Below, in pieces: positions 54,799 to 62,818 of a stretch of DNA of 64,000 bases (its first letter is position 1; every line of letters starts with the position of its first letter). The stretch is from Pegethrix bostrychoides GSE-TBD4-15B. Its GTDB lineage: Bacteria; Cyanobacteriota; Cyanobacteriia; Elainellales; Elainellaceae. The translations under genes and the position numbers were made by a program. The notes beneath the pieces were generated by a model that saw only the letters and a list, made by a program, of their open reading frames with translations, was not told where the DNA came from and searched no databases. The stretch is taken from positions 1 through 64,000 of the forward strand of contig JAHHHV010000001.1 of NCBI GenBank assembly GCA_019359155.1, written 5' to 3'.

Positions 54799-56949
54799 AT
54801 GAAACGGCATTGGTGGACTTGGGGTGGGGAGTCGAACGGTTTGGATCAGCCGATTGATCAATCTAAAAGTGAAGCTAAGCTAGAAAGTGAAGCTAGTCAA
54901 GCAAGCGAGGCCAAGCAAGCTCAACAGGCTGGCTCAGTCAACAAATCGACCGCAGGTGAACCACCTCGATCGAAGCCACGCTTTGCCTACTTGAGCGCGT
55001 TGGCACTGGTGCTGGCAGTGCCAGCGCTCTACGGACTAAAAGAACTCAGGCCATCCCTGTCTTCGCTGCCAATGCTGACAGAAGCCATGCTGAGATTCAA
55101 CCAGCCGCCAGCTGGGGCTGCGCCGTTAGCCATGCCGTCGGCGGCTGAGTCTCCGGCGACTCTAGCGGCTGCGGCAGATTTGGCAGCGGCAGATTTGCCT
55201 GCCGCCGCGACCTGTCCAGCACTAGCGAGATCACAGGCGGCAGAGGGTCGTAATCAGGTTGATAGTCAATTCGGAGCCGATCAGCAGTCTGAGATTGTAC
55301 CCGGCATTCAGCTGCCCTCAGTTTCAGCGCCCATCGCTTTTCTTAACTCACCAGCCGCGCCAGCCGCGCCAGCCAATTTGCCTGCTAGCCCGCCTCTGAA
55401 TCTGGCGACAACAGGGCTTGCTACAGTCGGCAGCTTAGGCGCGGCGCTAGCGGCTCAGTCTGCGGCTCAGTTTCCGCAGGTCGCCGGTATGGCGCGGCTG
55501 GCGCGGGTGCCTGTGATCATGTATCACGATATTCTGCCGGAAAAGCAGGTTTTCTTTGACGTGACCCCGGCTGAGTTTGAAGCAGCGCTCCTGCTGATTC
55601 GCCAAAAGGGACTCACCCCCATCAGCACCGACCAGCTCGTGACGCACCTCAGTACCGGCAGTCCGCTGCCCGACAAGCCAATTTTGCTGAGCTTTGATGA
55701 TGGCTATGAGGGACACTACAAATACGTCTATCCGCTGCTGAAAAAATATGGCTATCCGGCTCTGTTTGGCATCTATACGGCCAAAGTAGACAAGCGGATA
55801 GGGCGCTCTAGTCTCAGCTGGCAGCAGATCCGCGAAATGGCCGCTGACCCGCTGGTCACGATTGCCTCCCATAGCGTCACTCACCCCGCTGATCTCTCGG
55901 CCTTGACAGAGGATCAAATCCGCAACGAAGTCGCTGAGTCTAAGCGGATCTTAGAAGCTCAGCTGGGTATCCCAATTAAATATTTTGTCTATCCAGAAGG
56001 CAAATACGACGAGCGCACGCAGGAGATGCTGCAGCTAACAGGCTACCAGGCGGCTTTCAAGATGGATGATGAGGCCAACCGCTTTGCAGGCGCATCTCAA
56101 GATCTGTTTAGCCTTGAGCGGATTGGCCAGTCCGATCTGGCGGCTACGGTGGATTTGGCCTATGGTGGACCGCCACTTCCCTCGCGGGGGCAAAAGTTTC
56201 AGTTTGATGCACCGGTGCAGCTGAGCAAAACGACAGTGGGCCAAGTGCCGCTGATTTTTGCCAGTGGTGGGCGACCGGCAACCATTCATGCAGATAGCCG
56301 CTATCAGGTGGCTGAAATTATTCAAAAGACCAACGCGCTGGCGGCAGTAGATGGCGGCTTCTTCTCTCTGGAGCATCTCGATTCCAACGTGATGATAGGG
56401 CCAGTATTCAGCCAGAGCAGCAGCAAATTTGTCCCCGGTAACGTCAAAGAGATTCGACGGATTCAGGGACGACCGCTGGTGCTGATCAGCCCGACCGAGG
56501 TTAAGTATCTGCCGTTTGATCCGGCTCGGCATAACCAGCTCGCTAACCTGAAGGCTGAGCTGCCCGGACTGACCGATGCTTTTGTCGCTGCGGCTTGGCT
56601 AGTCAAAGACGGACAGCCTCAGCCTGCGGCTAGTTTTGGCAATCTATTTGACTTTGATGCAGCGCGGGATCGGGCTTACTGGGGCATCGATCAGGCGGGG
56701 CGTACAGTGGTCGGGGTATCGGGTGACTATGTAGATTCGGTGGCGTTGGGTGAGGCCCTGAGTCAAGCTGGGCTGCGCGATGCGGTGATGCTGGATTCTG
56801 GAGCAAGTGCCTCTCTAGTTTATCTGGGCAAATTGCAGATGAGCTACGAGCCGCGTCCAGTGCCGCATGTGGTCGCAATTGTGCCGCCTACAGGGTTAGA
56901 CCTCAAGGATTCCTGCAAGCATTCCCAGCCAGACTCGATCCAGCGCTGA
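54799..56949 (+). CDS. Polysaccharide deacetylase fused to phosphodiester glycosidase domain
   Basis: The 716-aa envelope protein has an N-terminal membrane anchor (FAYLSALALVLAVPALYGLK, about residues 62-82) and an Ala-rich linker. A NodB-type deacetylase follows (PVIMYHDILPEKQ; Asp-Asp motif in ILLSFDDGYEGHYKYVYPLL; zinc His residues in IASHSVTHPADLS; FVYPEGKYDE). The C-terminal domain is phosphodiester-glycosidase-like (NAGPA family): ALAAVDGGFFSLEHLDSNVM, TVVGVSGDYVDSVALGEALS and AVMLDSGASASLVYLG, where relatives read DGGGS. It would act on periplasmic or surface glycans. The start could also be the ATG at 54769. Confidence 0.87.
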   Translation: MKRHWWTWGGESNGLDQPIDQSKSEAKLESEASQASEAKQAQQAGSVNKSTAGEPPRSKPRFAYLSALALVLAVPALYGLKELRPSLSSLPMLTEAMLRFNQPPAGAAPLAMPSAAESPATLAAAADLAAADLPAAATCPALARSQAAEGRNQVDSQFGADQQSEIVPGIQLPSVSAPIAFLNSPAAPAAPANLPASPPLNLATTGLATVGSLGAALAAQSAAQFPQVAGMARLARVPVIMYHDILPEKQVFFDVTPAEFEAALLLIRQKGLTPISTDQLVTHLSTGSPLPDKPILLSFDDGYEGHYKYVYPLLKKYGYPALFGIYTAKVDKRIGRSSLSWQQIREMAADPLVTIASHSVTHPADLSALTEDQIRNEVAESKRILEAQLGIPIKYFVYPEGKYDERTQEMLQLTGYQAAFKMDDEANRFAGASQDLFSLERIGQSDLAATVDLAYGGPPLPSRGQKFQFDAPVQLSKTTVGQVPLIFASGGRPATIHADSRYQVAEIIQKTNALAAVDGGFFSLEHLDSNVMIGPVFSQSSSKFVPGNVKEIRRIQGRPLVLISPTEVKYLPFDPARHNQLANLKAELPGLTDAFVAAAWLVKDGQPQPAASFGNLFDFDAARDRAYWGIDQAGRTVVGVSGDYVDSVALGEALSQAGLRDAVMLDSGASASLVYLGKLQMSYEPRPVPHVVAIVPPTGLDLKDSCKHSQPDSIQR

Positions 56950-57875
56950 CCCTAGATTTACGGGTGTAGATTTTACGGGTAGGGCTTTGCCCTAGAGCCG
57001 ACTATTCTAGATCGCTCATCTAGCCTCTAGATCTTGATTCTTGAATGAAGCGAATATGAATATCCCGTAAAGATGGATTCCCTGATCATTCTGGCCAGCT
57101 TCTGCTGTTATCTTGTAGGGGACTAAGGTAAGGGGATCTAGCTGAGCTAATTTAGCCGCCGCGTCAATAGTCATCATGCCGAAGTGATTGAGTCTGAGAC
57201 TATGGATTTGGTGCCTGCCAGTTCGGCAGCAGTCAGATTGGCAGCTGTTGACTGAGGTAAAGCGATATCCAGTCTCTGAGGCATTTAGCTAGATATCTAA
57301 CAGATGGGCGAGAGAGCGAGACGTTCTAAAAAATTGCAGCCCTGAATTTGACCAATCGCGATCAGGTATCTACCATGTTTAAGCCAGGCTTTACTATATC
57401 GATTTTTCTAGCATATGTTCGTCAGCCATTGCTAAATGGTGTTTTATTCATCACCCTCAGACAGATTACGCCAGTCGTTTTTGCTGTCAGGATCCCAGGC
57501 GGCTTGACTCCACCGTAGGTAATCGCCTCAATTCTACCTGCGGCATTGCAAGGTCGCACTTTGCTAAAGCTCTCTCTTGATTCTTGAGCAATCTCCGTCA
57601 AGCTCAATTAGTGAGCCTGCCATCTTTAATTCAAATTAATCAGAGCTGTAGCTCAAGTAGGAGCAGCAATACCTAGTTATTGTTGCATTCCTCACAGCTT
57701 ATAGATCAGCTTAGCAACGCTCTTGAACTGAAGCTACAGTCAGCTACCGAGAGATTGCTACCGAGTGTGCTTGCAGCGGCTACCTGGAGCAAAGGCAAGT
57801 TAATAGTCTCTCGGATTGTTCAATGCTGTTCACGCCGTTGATATTACGGTTGCACTACCTAGAATTTCAAAACTC
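56950..57875. other. Long intergenic region without a recognised gene
   Basis: These 926 bp separate the deacetylase fusion from the acyltransferase. Right after the stop lies a near-duplicate tagatttacgggtg / tagattttacgggtag (56953-56982) and a small hairpin TAGGGC/GCCCTA (56980-56994). The rest has scattered stops on both strands. A 61-codon minus-strand frame at 57422-57607 has no recognisable family. AT content is higher towards the acyltransferase. Confidence 0.45.
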
Positions 57876-59123
57876 ATGCTTCTTCTTAACTCACGTAGAA
57901 TCGAGAAACGTTCACCGTTTGATATTTGCACTTTACTTAATTTTAGCAAAGGCATTAGTATCATCTTTATTTTCTTGGTTCACTATCAGATGCTAGGATT
58001 CGGTTGGCAGGCGGTTCATTTATTCATCATATTCAGTGGATTTTGCCTGACTTACTCTCGTCTTGAAAAGGGAAATCTACCATGGCAGTCATGGTACTTT
58101 AAGCGGCTTCGGCGCATCTTGCCAACCTACTTTGTAGTGGTTATTTTCGGCTACTTTTTCGTTGCGCTCCTTATTATGCTGAGAGGAGCTAGCTTGCTAG
58201 AATCGCTCTGGATGTCTAAGCGCACTCTGTTGTTTGATCTGTCGTTGCTCAAGAACTTTAGCTATGAGCAAATATCAACTTTTCCAAATGTATCTCTCTG
58301 GTTTATCCCTTTTATTATTAGCTTCTACTCTATTTTCCCATTTCTATATCAATGGATGACTCAGCGTAGGGGAGCGCAGCATCTCCTGGTTGTGCTGATA
58401 TCGGCAATTTTTATCGAAATTATCTTTAGAGCATCTGCTATCTACTGGCTAGACGGTAAGCCGATTGGCTACTCTGGCCTGGAGAGCTTGTTTGCTGAGA
58501 ATCTATTTCCGACGCTAGCCTTGCCGTTCAACAAGATTCCGGACAGTGCAGCATTTCCATTTCAGTTGGAAGCCCCTTTTGGTTTCTTCCCCTCCAGAAT
58601 TGGTGAGTTTGCAATCGGCATGGTAGCAGCCATCTGCTATGTTGCAAACCGAGATCGGTTTAATCGGATAGTTTTGAGCAGGCAGGCAGGAATTCTAGGC
58701 ATTTTGATCTGGCTCCTAGCCAATGTCTTAATCAGCACTAGCTTCTGGGGATGGGTGATCGGAGATCTGCTGATTGCGGTAGGTCTGTCGCTCTGGGTGC
58801 TCGGTTTAGCGAGAGTTGCTGCAACTCAGCCAATATTCTCCCGATTTTTTGGCTGGATGAGTCAAGTAGGTGTTTTCTCATACTATATTTTTCTCGTTCA
58901 CGCTATTTTTATACAGGTCTTTATTGCTTTCATTGAGAGCTTTGCGCCTGAGTATATCTCAGTTTGGAAGTTGCCTCTGCCCAATCTGATCATCCTAGCC
59001 GTCATGATTGCGCTGACAGCGGTTGCCAGCAAGCTCTTGCAGCAGTTTGATCGCTCCAAATTCACAGACTGGATTATGCAGCAAACTTTCGGACGGCTTC
59101 TAGGTGTTCCCGCGACTTACTAA
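57876..59123 (+). CDS. Acyltransferase 3 family membrane protein
   Basis: The 415-aa polytopic protein (about ten helices) starts the acyltransferase-3 pattern with LNFSKGISIIFIFLVHYQML, where the conserved His lies in LVHYQ. HLFIIFSGFCLTYSRLEKGN and SWYFKRLRRILPTYFVVVIF (the RRxxRIxP-type block) follow, then C-terminal SYYIFLVHAIFIQVFIAF. Such proteins O-acylate sugars of surface polysaccharides. Codon and base usage is clearly AT-richer than the neighbouring genes. It lies next to transposon relics, so horizontal acquisition is likely. TTG 57816 is an alternative start. Confidence 0.87.
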   Translation: MLLLNSRRIEKRSPFDICTLLNFSKGISIIFIFLVHYQMLGFGWQAVHLFIIFSGFCLTYSRLEKGNLPWQSWYFKRLRRILPTYFVVVIFGYFFVALLIMLRGASLLESLWMSKRTLLFDLSLLKNFSYEQISTFPNVSLWFIPFIISFYSIFPFLYQWMTQRRGAQHLLVVLISAIFIEIIFRASAIYWLDGKPIGYSGLESLFAENLFPTLALPFNKIPDSAAFPFQLEAPFGFFPSRIGEFAIGMVAAICYVANRDRFNRIVLSRQAGILGILIWLLANVLISTSFWGWVIGDLLIAVGLSLWVLGLARVAATQPIFSRFFGWMSQVGVFSYYIFLVHAIFIQVFIAFIESFAPEYISVWKLPLPNLIILAVMIALTAVASKLLQQFDRSKFTDWIMQQTFGRLLGVPATY

Positions 59124-59977
59124 CCGTTCTGTCTATACTCATTCACCAACGTGAGGCTAATCCATTCACCCTGAGCGTCATAGCTGCGAATCATTCGCTG
59201 GCGATGGTTGGGGTGAAGCAGCCAGCCTACTTCCAGCAGAAAAGCCTGTCTGCACGGGATGCGAAGCGGCGTGTTGCAAGAGGCTCCGTCGGGCAGGAGC
59301 AGCAGCTGCATTGGGTGACGACCCTGCTCAAACCGCAGAATATTGCCGTCAATTTGGGCGGACGAGCTAAAGCTCATGTCGGGAGTGCTAATCTGCTGAA
59401 TCAGCCGGTCAGACTCTAGGTGAACGGTGAGTGCCGTGGTGAAGTGCGCTAGAGGTCGCCAGTCAGGATAGAGCGTTACTGCTTCGCCCTGCCAGCTGCC
59501 GACAAGCTGCTCTGGAGTCAGGGCTGGCCGTGCGGCCACTGGAGTCCCTTGGCGATGTTCGCGGATCAGCGTGATCTGGGAGAGCTGGCTGGCTGGGATA
59601 GGGTTGTCTGGAGTAGGGCTATTTGGGGCAAACTGCTGCACCAGCCGCAGTCGCCGATCGCCGCTGATCAAGCCCAGCTCGGCTCCAAACTCGGCAAATG
59701 CACCAAACTGAGTTGAACCTTGCGAAAACGCGCCGTCTGCAAAAAATAGCGTGCTGCGACCCAGGCTACTGTATTCCAGCGTCCGGTCATAGATCTGTTT
59801 GCCAGCCGCATCAAACTTCTGGATGGCTTGGCGAATAGTCTGGCGATTGTTCAACGCTTCTAGCGTCACCAGACTGGGCTGGTCACTCTGGACTTGGCCA
59901 GCGGGCGAGAGCCGCGTAAATGAACCTGACCATCTGCCCAGGTTCTTCAGCAGATAGTCCCACTGTGATTCAGTCAT
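59120..59977 (-). CDS. DUF3598 family protein
   Basis: The 285-aa protein starts MTESQWDYLLKNLGRWSGSF and contains FFADGAFSQGSTQFGAFAEF and GDRRLRLVQQFA, the pattern of the cyanobacterial/plastid DUF3598 family, predicted to be a calycin-like beta barrel. The second half repeats the pattern with LVGSWQGEAVTLYPDWRPLA, so it is a double-barrel member. The function is unknown. Its stop shares CTAA (59120-59123) with the convergent acyltransferase. The start may be the ATG at 59989, four codons upstream. Confidence 0.83.
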   Translation of the reverse strand: MTESQWDYLLKNLGRWSGSFTRLSPAGQVQSDQPSLVTLEALNNRQTIRQAIQKFDAAGKQIYDRTLEYSSLGRSTLFFADGAFSQGSTQFGAFAEFGAELGLISGDRRLRLVQQFAPNSPTPDNPIPASQLSQITLIREHRQGTPVAARPALTPEQLVGSWQGEAVTLYPDWRPLAHFTTALTVHLESDRLIQQISTPDMSFSSSAQIDGNILRFEQGRHPMQLLLLPDGASCNTPLRIPCRQAFLLEVGWLLHPNHRQRMIRSYDAQGEWISLTLVNEYRQNG

Positions 59978-60083
59978 GTTATCTATCAAGCTATCTTCAT
60001 ATTAAGATATCTTTTACCCTAACTTACTCTAAGCTCGACTTTATCCATTTAGGGAGTAGGAAAAGTGGCAAAATCAGGAAAGG

Positions 60084-60293
60084 TTGCTCCAGTTGATGCA
60101 GTGTTTTGCGCCCAGTGGTGTGCTCGCGATGGGCATTGACAACACTATTGAACGACCCTGGGGTGAATGCATTGCCACTAGAGGCATCTACCGTGATCCT
60201 GTATGTTCCAGTGATAGCCCTTTTGTATGTCTTGAATTGACTCGTAAAATTTCTCTCATCCCTACTTGTGCAAAGCCGAGTTTCGGTTTATGA
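60084..60293 (+). pseudogene. IS701-type transposase relic
   Basis: The 69-codon open stretch includes LLQLMQCFAPSGVLAMGIDN, then TIERPWGECIATRGIYRDPV and CSSDSPFVCLELTRKISLIP. Cyanobacterial IS701-type transposases carry the same block (GIDxTIERRWG..I.ARGIYRDPVRSSxSHFVK..GLRWISLM), so this is an internal fragment of one. It lacks the N- and C-terminal parts and drifts after SLIP. It is inactive. Confidence 0.75.
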
Positions 60294-60297
60294 TTTG

Positions 60298-60482
60298 CCA
60301 ACTGATTGCGTGAAGCAGTCAGGACAGGTAAAAGCTTAAGGCGTCGCTGACTAGAAGTGCTACCAACACCGCTAGCCAGCTAACCCGACTCCTCGTTTAC
60401 ACCGGGAAGCAAGGCTGAGTCGATTTTACATCGCGCTCGCTTCGTTCACGCATGTGGTCAGGTAACTCAGCGCCTTAGGCTT
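60298..60482 (+). other. Folded non-coding element, possible right end of an IS200/IS605 element
   Basis: After the IS701 relic a short frame reads PTDCVKQSGQVKA and stops at 60337-60339, like the tail of a TnpB gene. From there the DNA is strongly self-complementary. TAAGGC plus GCTGA (60337-60342, 60346-60350) can pair with TCAGCGCCTTA (60467-60477). Inside, GCTGACTAG (60346-60354) can pair with CTAGCCAGC (60372-60380) with one mismatch, and GACTC (60387-60391) with GAGTC (60417-60421). It ends near ggctttcaaac (TCAA). IS605-type right ends encode omegaRNA with comparable folding and end in such a tetranucleotide. This identity is inference. Confidence 0.35.
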
Positions 60483-60516
60483 TCAAACCCATACCCAAAA
60501 ATACGAGGGAAATACT

Positions 60517-60717
60517 ATGTCTAGGGAGTTCAACGAACTGCTGCCGGAGTCGCTTGAGCAAAGAGCGCAGATTTGGATTGTCGGGACGCGAGAGCAAGTG
60601 AACCACATCATCAGCGAGATGTACGTGCGGCAGATGATTGCCGACCGCAGCCAGTTCTCGCCCATGGTTCCTGCACCGTTCGCGCAGGGCAAATTCATGA
60701 GTGTGCTGCTACGGTAG
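60517..60717 (+). CDS. Small conserved cyanobacterial protein
   Basis: The 66-aa product reads MSREFNELLPESLEQRAQIW, then IVGTREQVNHIISEMYVRQM and ends FSPMVPAPFAQGKFMSVLLR. It looks like a conserved small cyanobacterial protein, predicted helical with a Pro-rich end, no membrane segment; its function is unknown. GAGGG precedes the ATG by about 7 nt. It is transcribed towards the TAXI gene and followed by a large hairpin. Confidence 0.7.
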   Translation: MSREFNELLPESLEQRAQIWIVGTREQVNHIISEMYVRQMIADRSQFSPMVPAPFAQGKFMSVLLR

Positions 60718-60752
60718 CTGATCCGCGAGCGCACCGCAGCCGCCCCCAAACA

Positions 60753-60802
60753 GATGAGGCATTATTGATTAATATTTTGATTAATATTAACAATGCCTCA
60801 TC
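60753..60802. terminator. Long AT-rich hairpin between convergent genes
   Basis: GATGAGGCATT (60753-60763) pairs perfectly with AATGCCTCATC (60792-60802). Inside, TTAATATT (60769-60776) pairs with AATATTAA (60783-60790). It starts 35 bp after the small gene and ends 5 bp before the TAXI stop codon, so it may terminate both. There is no T-run, so a cruciform or element end is also possible. Confidence 0.5.
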
Positions 60803-60807
60803 ATGCT

Positions 60808-62094
60808 TTAGATGTGACTGCGCGCATTCGACAGCATCATCTCGCGGTGGCGCACTGTAGTAGCCGCCACCTCCCAGGGAAACGTGAACGACTGAAACGA
60901 CTCAGCCGAGATACGGTCTTTATCAAGATCGGTAATTACCTGATGCAAGATGGTAAAGAGCTGCTGGCGAATTTCCTGAAGTTCCTGCATATTTTCAGTT
61001 TGCTGCGCCCGATCAATCAAGATCAAAATTTCCTGGTTGTAAGAGTCCGCCCGATTTTTCTGCTTACCCTGTAACCAGTGCCGCATCTGCCATAGTCCCG
61101 ACAGCGCCACCACCCCCACCGAAAATATCAGCCCCAGCGAGTCAGCATACTCCACCAAAAAGATGGGGCGATCCTGATCATAAAACGCCTTTGCGCCGGG
61201 ATGCAGCGGCATTCCCAAATTTTCGCCCGCTTCTGGCAGCCGCATCGCCGCCGAGCGCGGATAGAGCGCTACCATCTCGTTGCGGAAGTCAAACAGCGTC
61301 CGCGTAATCTCTTGAATCACGGCCTCGTCAGCGCTGCTGCGGCAAATCAGCATGGCGCGCACGCTCGCCATCGGCAAACTCTCAGCTGGAATCGGGCGGC
61401 TCCCGTCATAGGTGCCCTTAGGAATCGTCGTCGCCTCCAGATAGGGCTGTGTCAGCCGCAGCGACTCGACTTGATCAATCGGCACCAGCTGCGAATTAGT
61501 TTCCCGCAATAGCTCACTCAGCGTCGGGTTGCCCATTGCCATCACCCGAAACAGCGCATCGACCTTGCCCTGCCGCAGCGCCATATAGGCGTCCTGGGGC
61601 GACATGAGCAGCGGCGTAAAATCCTGCTCACCCAGCTGATAGTGGCTTGCCAACCGCCAGAACAGATCATATGAGCCGCTGCCCTTCGGCATGATGGCTA
61701 CTCGCTGACCGCGCAGATCGTCTATGTCGCGGATGCCAGAAGCGGGACGCGCTACCAGATGAAACACCTCTGGAAACAAAAAGGCCACCGCATTCGCCGT
61801 TGGGCGGCTGGGCGTATCGCTCTGCACAATCGCTAGCTGCGCCTCGTCTTGGTCAAGCCACTCCAGATTCTGCTGTGCTCCGGCTGACTCTTTAACCGTA
61901 ATGTCAATATCGGGATGGCGACGCTCCACAACGGTTTCTAGGGCTTTGGCAAAGGCATAGTACTCACCATCTCGGCTGCCAGTTGCAATCGTCAGACGGT
62001 GGACTTGATGCTTGAGATGCAGCCAGTTGACTGTGAACGCCAGCGCCGCTAGTCCGCTCAAAACTACGACCGCCAGCCTCAATTTAGATTGCAT
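60808..62094 (-). CDS. TAXI-family solute-binding protein with C-terminal membrane anchor
   Basis: The 428-aa protein has an N-terminal anchor (LAVVVLSGLAALAFTVNWLH) and a TAXI-type periplasmic binding domain (LTIATGSRDGEYYAFAKALE, DEAQLAIVQSDTPSRPTANA, LRGQRVAIMPKGSGSYDLFW, FRVMAMGNPTLSELL). A second membrane helix (SLGLIFSVGVVALSGLWQMR) follows, then a cytoplasmic helical tail. TAXI proteins normally feed a fused TRAP permease; none is nearby, and the second helix suggests a membrane-tethered receptor. The ATG at 62092-62094 follows GAGGTG at 4-5 nt, in the first of four copies of a 16-bp repeat. Confidence 0.87.
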   Translation of the reverse strand: MQSKLRLAVVVLSGLAALAFTVNWLHLKHQVHRLTIATGSRDGEYYAFAKALETVVERRHPDIDITVKESAGAQQNLEWLDQDEAQLAIVQSDTPSRPTANAVAFLFPEVFHLVARPASGIRDIDDLRGQRVAIMPKGSGSYDLFWRLASHYQLGEQDFTPLLMSPQDAYMALRQGKVDALFRVMAMGNPTLSELLRETNSQLVPIDQVESLRLTQPYLEATTIPKGTYDGSRPIPAESLPMASVRAMLICRSSADEAVIQEITRTLFDFRNEMVALYPRSAAMRLPEAGENLGMPLHPGAKAFYDQDRPIFLVEYADSLGLIFSVGVVALSGLWQMRHWLQGKQKNRADSYNQEILILIDRAQQTENMQELQEIRQQLFTILHQVITDLDKDRISAESFQSFTFPWEVAATTVRHREMMLSNARSHI

Positions 62095-62155
62095 TATTCA
62101 CCTCAGCCATTATTCACCTCAGCCATTATTCACCTCAGCCATTATTCACCTCAGC
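62092..62155 (-). repeat. Fourfold 16-bp repeat carrying RBS and start codon of the TAXI gene
   Basis: Four perfect copies of cattattcacctcagc on the plus strand. Read on the minus strand each unit is GCTGAGGTGAATAATG: a Shine-Dalgarno (GAGGTG) and an ATG. Only the copy at 62092 leads into the long reading frame; the others open seven- or eight-codon frames that stop (MAEVNNG or MAEVNNAI). Confidence 0.95.
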
Positions 62156-62818
62156 CAATAGTGCCAGCATAGTGGCAGTTCATCGTGCCAGTTAGAGCGC
62201 CGATCCCAGATAGCGATAGCGTTCGAGCACTCATGCAGTAAATTTGCAAATCGCCATAAATAGCTGGGAATTGAGGCCGACTCGATTATCGTGCTCAAAT
62301 TTTGAAAGCTGCCAATTTTGAAAGCAGCAGTATTCTCGATCAAACTGCTGATTTTTTGCCTAACCCCGCTGATTTCGATTGCAGAAGTGATTTCATTCCC
62401 CTTGTTGGATTCAGAAGGCTGTGCTTAACTACATAGCTGAAGAAACTTGACTAGTGCGGAACCAGATGCGGCTTGATCTCGGTCTTTGAATTGTGGCATC
62501 TAGAGTAGGACATCCATGAGATATCTATAAAGTATCTGCGAGGTATCTGTAGGGCTGCCCCCAGGTTGGGGTCTCATCGAAGTCTAGTTGAAATCTAGTT
62601 TTAACTTTTGTAACAATAGTTCAGGATCAGCTAAGTCTCAGCCTGTCAAATCTCGTAGAATCCCGTAAAAGTCTCTAGACTTGAGGCTCACAGCAATTGG
62701 GTTGGCGCTCGTCGATTCCGCCATTCGGCTCTGTGTTCCGCTTCTCTAGCGTCTGTAATCTGTTGTAATCTGTTCTGCGGCTCTCTTTGATGACTCACAC
62801 GTTTCATAGGTATCTCCG
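62156..62818. other. Intergenic region with degenerate short repeats
   Basis: These 663 bp lie between the TAXI and DUF3747 genes (divergent). Visible are near-duplicates: aatttgaaagc-type (about 62298-62325), gtatctg three times (62525-62553), tctagttg/tctagttt (62582-62603) and tgtaatctgt twice (62753-62774). No RNA gene, operator or coding region was recognised. Confidence 0.45.

Noticed and set aside
57422-57607. 61-codon minus-strand frame in the long gap
   Set aside because: No recognisable family, no ribosome-binding site, and the flanking sequence is full of stops; not supported as a gene.
57646-57690. tRNA-like start (gctgtagctcaagtaggagcagc)
   Set aside because: It resembles a D-arm only. 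There is no GGTTCGA-type T-loop, no anticodon stem and no matching acceptor stem downstream.
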